Positions 23,840 to 37,344 of a stretch of 64,000 bases of DNA are shown here, piece by piece. Source of the DNA: Argopecten irradians (Eukaryota > Mollusca > Bivalvia > Pectinida > Pectinidae). Below the pieces are notes generated by a model. That model was not told where the DNA came from. It was given only the letters and a program-made list of their open reading frames with translations, and did no database searches. Where the stretch lies: assembly GCF_041381155.1 (NCBI RefSeq), contig NC_091144.1, forward strand, positions 37,202,071 through 37,266,070. Direction: 5' to 3'. Numbering within the stretch: position 1 is the first letter of the stretch; each line of letters opens with the position of its first letter. The position numbers and the translations under genes were made by a program.

Positions 23840-23851
23840 GGACCGGAGTAC

Positions 23852-24325
23852 GCTACAGAGAGCAACCAACTAAATAATTTTACATAGACCACAGTGTTAA
23901 ACTTTGTTAAAGTTTTGTACTGTATTATTAAAACAAAGGAATATTAGTTAGCTATTGTGTTCTATAATTAAAGTCTAGGTTCTCATATAACACTAAATAG
24001 AAAAAAAAGTTTGGGTCCTTCTGCTCAAACTCCAACCAGGGTAGCTTTATTGAAATAAGGCGCATTTTGCACTAAAAAATCCTGAAATTCTAATGCTTTT
24101 ACCTATTCATTATCAAAGTTGATATTTTGAACCTAAATCGCAATATGAATTTCCAAATTCATATCATGGTTATCTAGGAATAATTACCTGTCAGAAACAC
24201 TTTTACATTTGAAATTCATAATTAGCCAGCCAAACAGCGGCCGGGTTAAAATTCTATCCTGGGCTCAATCTTGTATACATAGGGGCCATTTCGAAGGTCT
24301 TTTTTTTATTTAGTTGGTTGATCCC
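23852..24325. mobile_element. 474-bp MITE upstream of FAS1 B promoter, TAC target duplication
   Basis: Copies A and C have an uninterrupted gtac(a)tggac at this point. In B, TAC occurs at 23849-23851 and 24326-24328. Between them is an element whose ends share an inverted word (caaccaactaaataa left, ttatttagttggttg right). It is non-coding. A 3-bp duplication would fit a PIF/Harbinger-like or CACTA-like source (inference). Confidence 0.75.
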
Positions 24326-27060
24326 TACATGGACAATTTATAGTTCGTTTTACCTCACGAACTAAAAGCACTCATTACAACTACAAGTTATATTACATTA
24401 ATGCCCATAAACGCTTGAACGCGTGATGTCGGCACATTCGTAAGTAGCTGTACAATTGACAACGTTTTGATTTGTTTCGCAGGAACATTTGAGTTTTTAA
24501 AATTAATTTCTTGCATAGAAGGTGATTAATTCATATACTGCTTATACTTTTAATTGTTTTAACATGAGTGCTTTATATCAATTTATATACATTTTTTCAC
24601 ACATTGATACCTCCCAACTATAGAAAAATTCCGGACTAAGTAAAATGGTGGAATTTTACTATTTACTATTTGTCGAACGGAAACATACGATACGGTCTCA
24701 TTTTCTCCTCTATATGCAATGTTTTTAAATATTAGTTATATCAATTAGATATTGCATCATTTGCCAACATAAATTGTCCCCAACAAAGTTTTTGTAAATG
24801 AAAGTATCCATTAGTCTGCAATTAACCGTACTTTTCAATATTTACATTCGCCGTATTTGAAAAGTCTGACAAAAATGTACGAACACATATTGGCAGGGTC
24901 ACATTGACTCCAGTAAACCTTTAAAACTTTATCGATGCATAGGTAAGTGTATATATCCAATTTATTTTTATGGATTTTCCTCGTATGCGTCGTTTTTACT
25001 TTAAGAACATATCGGTTGACAAGGTATGGACAATTGAGGTTCCCCAACGCGTGACTTTTGCTTATCATGTTTATCAAACTTGAGTTAGTTAATTTTCAAA
25101 TTTTGAAAAGACGCGAGCTTTAGCGACTGTTTTAAAACTATGAAAATTAGATAACGTGAGTTTAGATAAACATGATAAACAACAGTCACGCGTTGGAGAA
25201 CTTATCTATACCTTAACTTTAACTCTATATTTATACCATGGTGACCATTTTCTCGTCTCCATTCAGGGAAACTGTTATGGAATTTATCCCAAGGGTTTTC
25301 CAGTGTAAACATGCATAGGTATTGAATAATCACTCTTTCCTCATTTTGATAACGGATTTCAGGTAACCAGACGAGCTACAAAACCTTACACTCAATGAAT
25401 GAATGCATTTGTGTTACTTATGTCACATTTAATTCATTTCCTTCAATTCATATTACTTATTGCTTATGAATACGCAAAACAAATCACTGACACTGTCAAA
25501 TGACACTGCCCCCCCCAAATGACACAAAATATCCAGAAACATTAAGAGTCTAGGTCAGGCAAAAGCTTCGGTCAACTGTCATGCCGACACAGTCACTTCA
25601 GAGAATGCCATTTCTGATGAATGAAAAGTAACCGTTAAAAAACCCACTAAAAATCAATAAGGGCCTACTTTCTTCTTATTATTTCTGCCTTAATGTTCAT
25701 ACCCTCGAATCAAGAAGAGTTTTTAATATGATAGCCACCACCAAACGTTACTGATATTTTGAGAATTTCGGCAAAACTGGTTAAAATCATGATATTTACG
25801 TCAACAACGTTCTTAATATAAATGTTTTTGATGAAACTGTGACTAATCGGAGGACACGATTTCCATTTCCATTACATGGTACACGGTACAGATGTGACAT
25901 TGTTGGAAAATGTCATTACGTTGGCCACTCTGCTCTATTGAAAGGGCCTTTATGTGGTCATTGATCAAACTATGGGTATAAAATGTCTTTTTGCGAAAGT
26001 TTGTTTTCAGTTACAACTCAAATGTAGAAAGAAACGATGTGGAGACAGACAAGTATGCATATAAGATAAAATGAGTCTATAATAAGTAAAAATATGTAAC
26101 GTTGTAGAACAGTTGTCATTGTTACTGATGAGCCAATCACAAATGACCTTATCAAATCTTTTCGGAAGCCTGCCCAGAGGCTTTAAGATAAAGAGAGGTT
26201 CGTGATCCCGGCGTAACCTCATGAAACTGTATTGCCTAAATTAATGTTGCTTTTCCATCCATGTTGCTGTTGAATGCCGTCAACACATACATCAATATTA
26301 ATGTATTGCGTTATTCTTTATTTTTTACGCACCTCTTTATAATGCAGTCATATCTACATTTTGAAGTGACGTACCAAATAAGTATACTCATGCATTTAGT
26401 CTCTGTTTTATAAAGTCAAAATATTTATTATGTGAATTCGAATATAGTATATATACATGTATAAGTATTAACCTCTCCCCATCCACATCCCTATTGTAAT
26501 TATAATTCATTTTCCAAATCCAAATAAAAAATTGTTTATCGTGATATGTTTCAGATACACTTTTGAAAGGAAATAATGTGTATGTTTTTCCTCAAATATA
26601 TGTACTTAAACAAAATTGAACACGTTTGAATTGCCATACCAGACAATTCAGACATTTGTTGTTTTGTTCACCTGTTGTTTCTTTCTTTTAAAGTACATAA
26701 TGTTCATTTTCTATATTTATGTTTAATTATTTTACAATTATTCGTCTCAGTCGTTTTCAACTTATGTTTATAAAGGATATTTTCCAAGTAGTCTATGGTA
26801 AAGTATGTGATAATACCAATGCTTTATAGTCGGGTGTTCTTCATACACAGCTCAAGGTGCGCTGAAGTTTTGTAGAATATAAAACAAGTCTTACTTCACC
26901 TACACAAGCGGTTGGCAAGTCTAAAGGCATGGTATGCCGTTAATAAATCTTTTCAAAAAATACAGTTTTTAAAGAAAAAAATATATAATAACCAAAATCA
27001 AAATATTTTTTAGTTCTTTATTGTAAAACATATGTATATACAATGTAAAATAACAAGCAA
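24326..27060. other. Spacer between FAS1 copies B and C
   Basis: Older 5' flank of copy B, the foldback element, and then the 3' flank of copy C. It lacks both the 290-bp hairpin insertion and the 1.9-kb insertion seen in spacer A-B, so it approximates the unoccupied state. No gene is seen. Confidence 0.7.
25037..25203. repeat. Foldback element, spacer B-C
   Basis: Same inverted-arm structure as in spacer A-B, with the outer words ggttccccaacgcgtgact and cagtcacgcgttggagaac nearly perfect complements. Confidence 0.7.
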
Positions 27061-27108
27061 CGAGAATGAAAAACAGAATGGAGATATTAACAGGCGGTGA
27101 GAGTTGGT

Positions 27109-30100
27109 TTATTTCTTTCCTAATAACGCAGACCCTAGATGTCTCCGGGGAACCAGCACGTGGTCAATTAAATGGACAACGCCGTTGGTGGCGGAGATAT
27201 CGGCACTGAGTACTTTTCCGTTTTTTACTTGAATTGAATCCCCTGTATCAATAAAAATATTTACATACAGATTAATTGGATCAATTAATTGAAATATAAA
27301 ATATGTTTTCTTCTTTACTTCTGCAAATCATCTTTCTTTCGGGGCTAGTAAACGAGGTTTCCATTCAAAAGAAGATCGCGAAGATTAACGTTCGCGGATT
27401 CGAAAATTAAATAAAAAGTCTGATCAATATAATTGTAGTAGATATCTATTCTATAAATCGCACACGAAAGAAAGTTGGTTTACAGTGTTTTCGATTCAAA
27501 ATTGCGAAATGTTTTACTCTCAAATATTATGCGGTTAAACAGTATGCTGAATGTAAACTGCATCATAGGTTAGATGATAAAGTTAGAAAAGGTTTAAGAG
27601 GTAAAGTATACCTGTAATATTCAATTTGATTCTATCCTGATGGCTGTCCAGTGTCCTCAAGGACTCCCTGTTGTGAAGTCCAGCTGAGTACTCAGTGGAA
27701 GGCACCACGTGGTAAAGCAGGATTTCTAAAAGTTAAAAAAGTGGCACATATGCAATATTACATTGTATGATAGTCAAAATATGTTCTGTGTTGCATTGTA
27801 AACTCTTTTGTAATGCTTTTCTCATGAGATTATTTTCAAAATATTGAATGGTGGTCAAATCACATCATGTATTGTATTATAAAATCTGTAGTTGGAAACG
27901 TCCTTCAAATGAGATTATGCTCAAAATAATCTCAATAAATGACATTTTTGTGAAGGAATACCTCCAACTTATAACTGTCGCCTTCTAAAATCCCTGATCC
28001 TTTCTTTATTTTTTAAAATATTATCGATATCACAAATATTAACACAAAGACAGAGATGTCGTCTCTCACGATTTTGGCGGGAGAATTTTCAGTGCATGTC
28101 TCCTTAGAAGACGCGTGTCACGCAACGTCAGACTAAATCTAACAGTATTCATTATGAAACCCTACATCCCCATGTAGCGAATATCCATCATTGGTCAAAG
28201 ACTTTTACAACTAATCAAAAGAAAATTGTTTTATATCATTAAGTTTGCATATTTTTTAACCTGTGTATTGACTACAAATGAATACGTTTTGCGTCTTTAA
28301 TATGTTTGATTCGTATGCTTATTTTGAAATAATATGATTATGATTAAAACATAACAGTACAACATTACAAATGTCAAAACATGAATTCTCCGTCTTTAAA
28401 GCTATCTCTTGGTGATTTCTTCTCCTTCTTTTTCGAGAAATTGACAAACGTGCAAATGCCACGAACATAAAGATACCATTAAACCTACCTTTAAGAAGTT
28501 GAGGGTCCTTAGCAAGATTGTCCAATACTGTTGATCCTAGTTGGGAAAACGCTTGATTTGTTGGGGCAAAAAGAGTCAACCTGTCACCTAGAAAATTACA
28601 TTTAAAGCGAAATACACTCATTGAATGGAATCCGGCATACTTGTAAGCATGTTAGAATTTCACACAAGTTTACAATTATGGCATTATTATAGCATATGTT
28701 TAACATTACATTCGTTATGCATTAACTACAAATGTTGCAGCATGAATGTGTATTTACAATAGCCCTATGACGTATAATAACAGTAATCAAATTACTACAG
28801 TGACGTAAAAGTTCTACATCGATTACAAAAAAATTGTTATGACTAAGTTACAGAAAAATGAAAACAAATTATTTGAATTTAAAGGTCCCCTTTGAGAAGA
28901 CACAAGCAGACAGCATACTGATTAAATGAGAATAAAAGTTGAGAATGGTACTGAAAAAAAGAGGAAAGAGAAAGGTTAGTTGTACAATTTCAATGAGGAC
29001 CGGAATCGAAAAATACGGTTAAAAGTCCGATACACTATGATTAGAGACCGGAGAAATCGTCTGAGGAACAAACTTATTCCTAATGACTATTAACATTATG
29101 CAAACTATAGAGGGATCAGAAACCACGAAAATTGTTCGATGCAAATAATTTTAGCACAACTACAGACTAAAAAGTCTAAACCGGAAGATAAATTTTCGCG
29201 AAAAAAACCATAAGGTCTTCAACTTCAAACGCGAAATAAAATTTTCGTGAAACATAAATGCTTTACAGTATATTGAAGTTCATCTATTACCTACCTTGAA
29301 GGGCTGTAACTAGGTCTGCTGATAGGACCTTCGATAACAGGGTAGATAACTCTGAAGCACCGGCAACAATATCGACAATACTGCCCTCTGGTGGTAGCAT
29401 TACTGTATCAATAACATGAACATATCCGTTGCTAGTCTGGATGTCGAAATCCAATATCTTTGACCCTTCAACTGTGACCTCCTGGCGGTTAGAAAAAGGG
29501 AGATTTGAGTATTGGTTGAAATAGCAATATGCGCAACACAATGTCCTCAGTGCATGCCTGTAATCGAATACTATATTAACAGGGAGCATTCCGATATTAT
29601 GATATTGCAGACAAAATCAAAAAGGTGATATAACTACGATATAACAGAAAATATATACATAGAGATTGGAAACTCCTTATTTGTGTTTGTTGACAGGCAG
29701 TGGGACCGCCGGTTATAGGCATTTTCCCTTGGCTAACTGCATTTATGTGTGTTCTCTTAAACATGATATCTCTGCATCAATACAAAGTTGAAACATTATA
29801 TCATGGTTTAATATAACCAAGTGTCCCAAAAATATTATTTAATATGATTTTTGAAAGCATGAACATTACCTTTTACATCTGATTTTTCGAAAATCAGCAA
29901 TGTAAAAAAGGAAGTGTAATTTGTGTTGTTATACAAGTTAAGATTTCTTTTTTTTTTCTTTTTAAAATTGTACCCAAACCATCTGAAAATTACTAAATTT
30001 TTGTAACATTGCCGATCGTGAAAATGGCGGAGTTGACAATTTCCAGGTATATATGTTTCTGGATATAAATTTCAAATCAACGTTTCGTTTTTTTATTAGT

Positions 30101-33100
30101 TCAAACCACACCATTAAGAAATATTCAACAAAACAAATTAATTAGTATTTATGTTCTAATTTATCTATTTACAAATTGCATTTCAACAGCAAGGACATTT
30201 TACCAACATTTAGATAATTTTTTGAATATCAAGGAGTTATCTCCCCTTACCTTTATAAGCCATTACAGGTATATAATATTAGGCGTCATATTTGTTTGGT
30301 TTTTTTGTTTGTTGTATCACCAGTATCAAGATAATGCTAACATAGACTATGCCCGATGTCTAATCCTCTTTTGATATTTGAATATCTTTTTGTCAATAAA
30401 ATATTAGGAAATTGAATTTTGCATATCTGATATTTTTTGTGACAGGATGACGTATAGTGGGTTTTTGTTAAGCTTTAGCTTGACTTACATTATTATGACT
30501 GTAGATGTTGAGACGGATTTTCTGCCCAGTCAGAGTATCAAGTTGTAATTCGTTGGAAGCATCTTGTTTGCGGACGGATCCCTGAACCACGTGGTATTTC
30601 AAAACGTTGGCGAGAGCATAAACATCCTCACCGAGGGCGGCAAGCAGGTCAGCTGGCAGCTTATCGAAAGCAGCATTGGTGGGGGCGAAAATGGTGAAGG
30701 TCCCTGTAAGGCAAATGAATTGAGTTTCTTGGTAAATATGGTCATTAGGTTCGCATTAGAGTGAATCAAAAGCAAGCTTGTTTAAGCAGTAGTTAAATTT
30801 AAGCGTAATTTAATTTTAGCGCTGTTCATGTAAATAAATGGAGGTTCTTTGTCAAAATTATTCATCATCAAATTCGTATTAGGTTTAATAAAATGTAAAC
30901 TGTAAATGTCTTTATTTTAGCGGTAGCTTAATTTTAATGTTTTTGTTGTGTTTTTGAAGCGCTTATTGAACTTAAGCTCTAAATTTTGAAAAAAATTAAT
31001 TTCTGTATTGAACCATCGTATTGCGCTAATTTATATCCGCGCGAAAAGTTTAGTGTAATGACTGATGTAATAAGTGTATGTGTACAGTCAAGTAATTATG
31101 ACTGATGAGTAGTAAAAGCTATAGTGTGATGAGGGCATACATTAACACTCTGATGACTGATGTCTCAGTGATGATGAGGGCATAAGTTTACAATATGATG
31201 ACTAATGAAGGCACACGTTTACAGTGTGATGTCTGATGAGGGCACAAGTTCATGTTTATAATGTGATGGCTGATGTTGGCATAAATTTACAGTATGGTGA
31301 CTGATGAGGGCACAAGTTTACAATGTGATAACTGAGGATGTCACAAGTTTACAGTGTGATGACTGATGAGGGCACAAGTTTACAGTATGGTGACAAATGA
31401 GGGCATAAGTTTATAGTGTGATGACTGATAAGGGCACAAGTTTGTGGTGTGACGGCTAATGAGGGCATAAGTTTACAGTGTGATGACTGATGAGGGCATA
31501 AGTTTACAGTGTGATGAATAATGAGGGCACAATTTTACAGTGTGATTACTGAGGAGGACACAAGTTTACAGTGTAATGATTGATGAAGGCACAAGTTTAC
31601 AGTGTGATGACTGATGAAGGCAGAAGTTCACAGTGTGATAACTGATGAGGGCACAAGTTTATAGTGTGACGGCTGATGATGGCATAAGTTTACAGTGTGA
31701 TGACTGATGAGGGCACAAGTTCACATTGTGATGACTGATGAGGGTACAAGTTTACAGTGTGATGACTGATGAGGGCACAAGTTTACAGTGTGATGACTAA
31801 TGAGGGCATAAGTTTATAGTGTGATGACTGATGAGGGCATAAGTTTATAGTGTGATGACTGATGGATGAGCACAAGTTTATTGTTTGACGGCTGGTGAGG
31901 GCATAAGTTTACAGTGTAATGGCTAATGAGGGCACAAGTTTACAGTATGATGACACATGAGGGCATAAGTTTATAGTGTGATGAATTATGAGGGCACACG
32001 TTTATGGTGTGACTGCTGATGAGGACATAAGTTTACAGTGTGATGACTGATGTGGGCATAAGTTTATATTTTAATGACTGATGAGGGCAAAAGTTTACAG
32101 TGTGATGACTGATGAGGGCACAAGTTTACAGTGTGATTACTGATGAGGGCAAAAGTTTACAGTTTACAGTGATGACTGATGAAGGCACAAGTTTACAGTG
32201 TAATGGCTGATGAGGGCACAAGTTTACAGTGTAATGGCTGATGAGGGCACAATTTACATGTGATGGACTGATGAGGGCACAAATTTAACAGTGTGATGAC
32301 TGATGAGGGCACAAGTTTACAGTGTGATGACTGACGAGGGCACAAGTTTACAGTGTGATGACTGATGAGGGCACAAGTTTACAGTGTGATGACTGATGAG
32401 GGCACAAGTTTACAGTGTGATTACTGAGGAGGACACAAGTTTACAGTGTAATGATTGATGAGGGCACAAGTTTACAATGTAATGACTGATGAGGGCACAA
32501 GTTTACAGTGTGATGACTGATGAGGGCACAAGTTTACAGTGTGATTACTGAGGAGGACACAAGTTTACAGTGTAATGATTGATGAGGGCAAAAGTTTACA
32601 GTGTGATGACTGATGAAGGCACAAGTTTACAGTGTGATAACTGATCATGATGAGGGCACAGGTTTACAGTGTGATGACTGATGAGGGCATACAATTATAT
32701 TGTGATGACTGATGAGGGCACAAGTTTATAGTGTGACGGCTGATGATGGCATAGGTTCACAGTATGATGACTGATGAGGGCACAAATTTTCAGTGTGATG
32801 ACTGTTGAGTGCACAAGTTTACAATGTGATGACTAATGAGGGCACAAGTTTACAGTGTGATGACTGATGAGGGCATACAATTATATGTGTGATGACTGAT
32901 GAGGGCACAAGTTTATAGTGTGACGGCTGATGATGGCATAGGTTCACAGTATGATGACTGATGAGGGCACAAGTTTACAGTGTGATGACTGATGAGGGCA
33001 CAAGTTTACAGTGTGATGACTGATGAGGGCACAAGTTTACAGTGTGATGACTGATGAGGGCACAAGTTTACAGTGTAATGACTGATGAGGGCCAACAGTT

Positions 33101-36100
33101 TACAGTGTGATGACTGATGAAGGCACAAGTTTACATGTGTGATGACTGATGAGGGCACAAGTTTACAGTGTGATGACTGATGAGGGCACAAGTTTACAGT
33201 ATGACTGATAGGGACAAGTAAGTGTGATGACTGATAGGCACAAGTTTACAGTGTGATGACTGATGAGGGCACAAGTTTACAGTGTGATGACTGATGAGGG
33301 CACAAGTTTACAGTGTGATGACTGATGAGGGCACAAGTTTACAGTGTGATGACTGATGAGGGCACAAGTTTACAGTGTAATGGCTGATGAGGGCACAAAT
33401 TTACACTGTGATGACTGATGAGGGCACAAGTTTAACAGTGTGATGAGTGACGAGGGCACAAGTTTAACAGTGTGATGACTGATGAGGGCATAACTTTACA
33501 GTGTGATGACTGATGAGGGCATAAGTTAACAGTGTGATGACTGATGAGCGCACAAGTTAACAGTGTGATGACTGATGAGGGCACAAGTTTACAGTGTGAT
33601 GACTGATGAGGAGCACAAGTTTACAGTGTAATGACTGATGAGGGCACAAGTTTATAGTGTGACGCTGATGATGAGGGCACAAGTTTACAGTGTGATGGCT
33701 GATAAGGGCACAAGTTTACAGTGTGATGACTGATGAGGGCACAAGTTTAACAGTGTGATGACTGATGAGGGCATAACTTTACAGTGTGATGACTGATGAG
33801 GGCATAAGTTTACAGTGTGATGACTGATGAGGGCACAAGTTTAACAGTGTGATGACTGATGGAGGACACAAGTTTACAGTGTAATGGCTGATGAGGGCAC
33901 AAGTTTACAGTGTGATGACTGATGAGGGCACAAGTTTACAGTGTGATGACTGATGAGGGCACAAGTTTACAGTGTGATGACTGATGAGGGCACAAGTTTA
34001 CAGTGTGATGACTGATGAGGGCACAAGTTTACAGTGTGATGACTGATGAGGGCACAAGTTTACAGTGTGATGACTGATGAGGGCACAAGTTTACAGTGTG
34101 ATGACTGATGAGGGCACAAGTTTACAGTGTGATGACTGATGAGGGCACAAGTTTACAGTGTGATGACTGATGAGGGCACAAGTTTACAGTGTGATGACTG
34201 ATGAGGCACAAGTTACAGTGTGATGACTGATGAGGGCACAAGTTTACAGTTTCAGTGTGATGAGAGGGCACAAGTTTAACAGTGTGATGACTGATGAGGG
34301 CACAAGTTTACAGTGTGATGACTGATGAGGGCACAAGTTTACAGTGTGATGACTGATGAGGGCACAAGTTTACAGTGTGATGACTGATGAGGGCACAAGT
34401 TAACAGTGTGATGACTGATGAGGGCACAAGTTTACAGTGTGATGACTGATGAGGGCACAAGTTTACAGTGTGATGACTGATGAGGGCACAAGTTTACAGT
34501 GTAATGACTGATGAGGGCACATGTTACAGAAGGTGATGACTGATGAGGGCACAAGTTTACAGTGTGATGACTGATGAGGGCACAAGTTTACAGTGTGATG
34601 ACTGATGAGGGCACAAGTTTACAGTGTGATGACTGTGATGAGAGGCACAAGTTTACAGTGTGATACTGATGAGGGCACAAGTTTACAGTGTAATGGCTGA
34701 TGAGGGCACAAGTTTACAGTGTGATGACTGATGAGGGCACAAGTTTACAGTGTAATGGCTGATGAGGGCACAAATTTACACTGTGATGACTGATGAGGGC
34801 ACAAAGTTAACAGTGTGATGACTGATAAGGGCACAAAATTACAGTGTGATGACTGATGAGGGCACAAGTTTACGGTGTAATGGCTGATGAGGGCACAAGT
34901 TTACAGTGTGATGACTGATGAGGGCACAATTACAGTGTGATGACTGATGAGGGCACAAGTTAACAGTGTGATGACTGATGAGGCACAAGTTAACAGTGTG
35001 ATGATGATGAGGGCACAAGTTAACAGTGTGATGACTGATGAGGACAAATTTACAGTGTGATGACTGATGAGGGCAAAGTTTACAGTGTGATGACTGATGA
35101 GGCACAAGTTAACAGTGTGATGACTGATGAGGGCACAAGTTTACAGTGTAATGGCTGATAAGGGAACAAGTTTACAGTGTGATGACTGATGAGGGCACAA
35201 GTTAACAGTGTGATGACTGATGAGGGCATAACTTTACAGTGTGATGACTGATGAGGGCATAAGTTAACAGTGTGATGACTGATGAAGGCACAAGTTAACA
35301 GTGTGATTACTGAGGAGGACACAATTTTACAGTGTAATATTTGATGAGTGCACAAGTTTACAGTGTGATGACTGATGAGACACAAGTTTATAGTGTTAGA
35401 CTGATGACGGCATATACTCAACAAGTCAACAGTGTGATGACTGAGGAGGGCACAAGTTTACAGTGTGATGACTGATAAGAGCATATGTTTATATGGTGAT
35501 GACTTTTTTATTCATATAAGCTGAATAAAAGTTCACAAAAGAATTTCTATTGATGCAGTTTTGTCTTTATATCTGCCTTTTCCCTCAAATCCATTTACAT
35601 ATATATTATATAGTTTGGTGAAAGGAATTAACTGTATTTTTGGTGTCAAGTAATGTCACAATTCATATGTAATACTAACAATATAATTATTTCTATTTGA
35701 AAGAGGAGGCAGTAGAAATAGAAACAATAATAAGCTGTTGCTAGGGAAAATAGTGTTGCTAGGGACATTTCCAATGGCAAATGGTCCTAGCAACATCACT
35801 TTATATATATATATATTAATTTATTTATTTAAGCATACTCAACAAGCTTCCAGCAGTGATATTTATTTTTTTAATGAAACAAATACAACATTGAAAGAAT
35901 AACAAACAGAAATGACCCTATTTTTTTTGTAAAAATGTGTAAAATGACCAAATTTCAGTCATCCAATAAGAAAACGAATACATTTTTCTACCCGATTTTA
36001 TTTTCTTATTTTTTTCATTACTTACACATCCATTAAAGATCCTCAGTAATATAAATTACATGGCAAATGCACGGATTTTCCAAAAAAAATCAACAAAAAC

Positions 36101-36931
36101 TACACTTTTTTCGCCAATTTGGGGAATCAGGAATGTGGCTATTTACTGTTACCATAGCAACCATCCTATAATTTTGGATTGTTTATTGATGGTTTATTTT
36201 AATCGAATATACTTCATATTATGAAAAATATATTGTTTTCATACAAATGTCATTTTTATAAATGCTTGAATTTTCCATACAAATATCCTTCTTTCAACAT
36301 TTTTCCAATTATGAGACCTTGTTGCCGTGGCAACCAAATCCATGCCAATCAGTAAAAATGACCTTCCAAACAACTTAAATTTTTATGGAATTTGTTTCTT
36401 AGCCGAAGGGGGTTTCTTTAAAGTATATATTTTGAATTTATACAAGGTCTATTAAAGCTAACTACCTTATTTCAGACGTAATTAAAAAAAAACTCTAAAT
36501 GATATATATAATATAAATTTTGTCAAACCCCATGCAGATGTATTTCACTAATCGGTAGATTATGATTAATTCCATAAGATCAAATGCAAAGACTATCTCG
36601 AATATGAGAAGTCTCAGTCGTGATAGTAATTACGTTAATTGAAATAGCTTTGAGAACGCATTTAATTTCACAAGATTTTAAACATTCAAACCAATGATAA
36701 AACCAAAAAATAATAAACGAGCAAAAATTTCAATCAAAATGTGATTTGAAATATCCTCTGGACATCGTTGATATTATCAGCTGACCACTGACCTTGTGTT
36801 AAAGCGTCCGCCAGACCAGCTTTCTGTACTAGACTGACCAGCGTGGATTTCCCAGACGCCTGTAAAACCTCTACTAAGTTAGCGCCCGATACGGCATATA
36901 GAGCCAGAGTGAAGCAGAGTACACGAAGCAT
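27109..36931 (-). CDS. Secreted two-domain fasciclin (FAS1) protein, copy C, 6 exons, very large intron 1
   Basis: Exons on the minus strand: 36793-36931, 30489-30703, 29295-29481, 28489-28587, 27612-27725 and 27109-27242. All match copies A and B in length and phase (139, 215, 187, 99, 114, 134 bp), giving 295 residues. The signal peptide differs slightly (MLRVLCFTLALYAVSGA). H1 motifs TIFAPTNAAF and LTLFAPTNQAF; H2 motifs NGYVHVIDTVMLP and NGVVHLIDHVLVP. Intron 1 is about 6.1 kb because some 5.4 kb (31053-36455), mostly a 31-bp minisatellite, replaces about 0.5 kb found in copy B. Exons 4-6 and the 3' flank are closest to copy B by eye. The gene is head to head with copy D, separated by an inversion junction, a LINE and a DNA element. 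Nothing in the exons suggests decay; whether the minisatellite hampers splicing is unknown. Confidence 0.93.
31053..35500. repeat. 31-bp minisatellite, about 140 units, in FAS1 C intron 1
   Basis: The unit reads gggcacaagtttacagtgtg then atgactgatga (31 bp; checked for example by acaag at 33961 and 33992). The centre (about 33890-34200) is a run of near-identical units, while both edges are diverged, with unit variants such as tgacggctgatgatggcataag. This pattern fits unequal exchange. Because 31 is not a multiple of 3, long chance frames appear on the minus strand; they are not genes. Confidence 0.95.
35501..36455. other. Flank of the minisatellite inside FAS1 C intron 1
   Basis: Inserted together with the minisatellite relative to copy B. 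It has an inverted pair gttgctaggg / cctagcaac near 35756-35796 and X-box-like palindromes GTTACCATAGCAAC (36148-36161) and GTTGCCGTGGCAAC (36321-36334). No open frame of note. Confidence 0.6.
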
Positions 36932-36984
36932 GGTGTGTCTAAAGTTAAAATCAGGAACTTGTTCGTCGGGAGGTCTCTATGGCG

Positions 36985-37131
36985 ACGGATTCAATTTTGA
37001 ATATATTTGCCATATTTATACCATTTCAAATTCCAATCTAGTTTCATAACATGCAGTCATAACACCGATAACGGCGATTCCATATGGCAGATAAACGTGA
37101 CTGGTATCAGTATAGGGTCGGCCCTCACGTG
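36985..37131 (-). promoter_or_regulatory. Core promoter of FAS1 copy C
   Basis: Minus strand: CACGTG at 37126-37131 and TATAAATA at 37013-37020, with the same flanking words as the other copies. Homology of the 5' flank to the other copies stops near 37345, only about 210 bp upstream of the E-box, at the inversion junction. Confidence 0.65.
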
Positions 37132-37344
37132 GGACCTGCGTACATTGACAATTTTTAGGGTTTTTTTTACCTCACGAACTAAACGCACACACTACAACTA
37201 CAAGTTGTATAACATTAATGCCCAAAAACGCTTGAACGCGTGATGTCGGCACATTCGTAAGTAGCTGTACAATTGACAACGTTTTGATTTGTTTTGCAGG
37301 AACATTTGATTTTTTAACATTAATTCCTTGCAAAGAAGTGATTA

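Noticed and set aside
33006-35424. Several minus-strand open frames of 61-114 codons with H-Q-S-S-H-C-type repeats
   Set aside because: They lie wholly in the 31-bp minisatellite. The period is 3n+1, so each frame cycles through the same three translations; nothing suggests a protein.
31053-35500. Regular 31-bp repeats resembling a CRISPR array
   Set aside because: There are no unique spacers; units abut directly and the context is an animal intron. It is a minisatellite.
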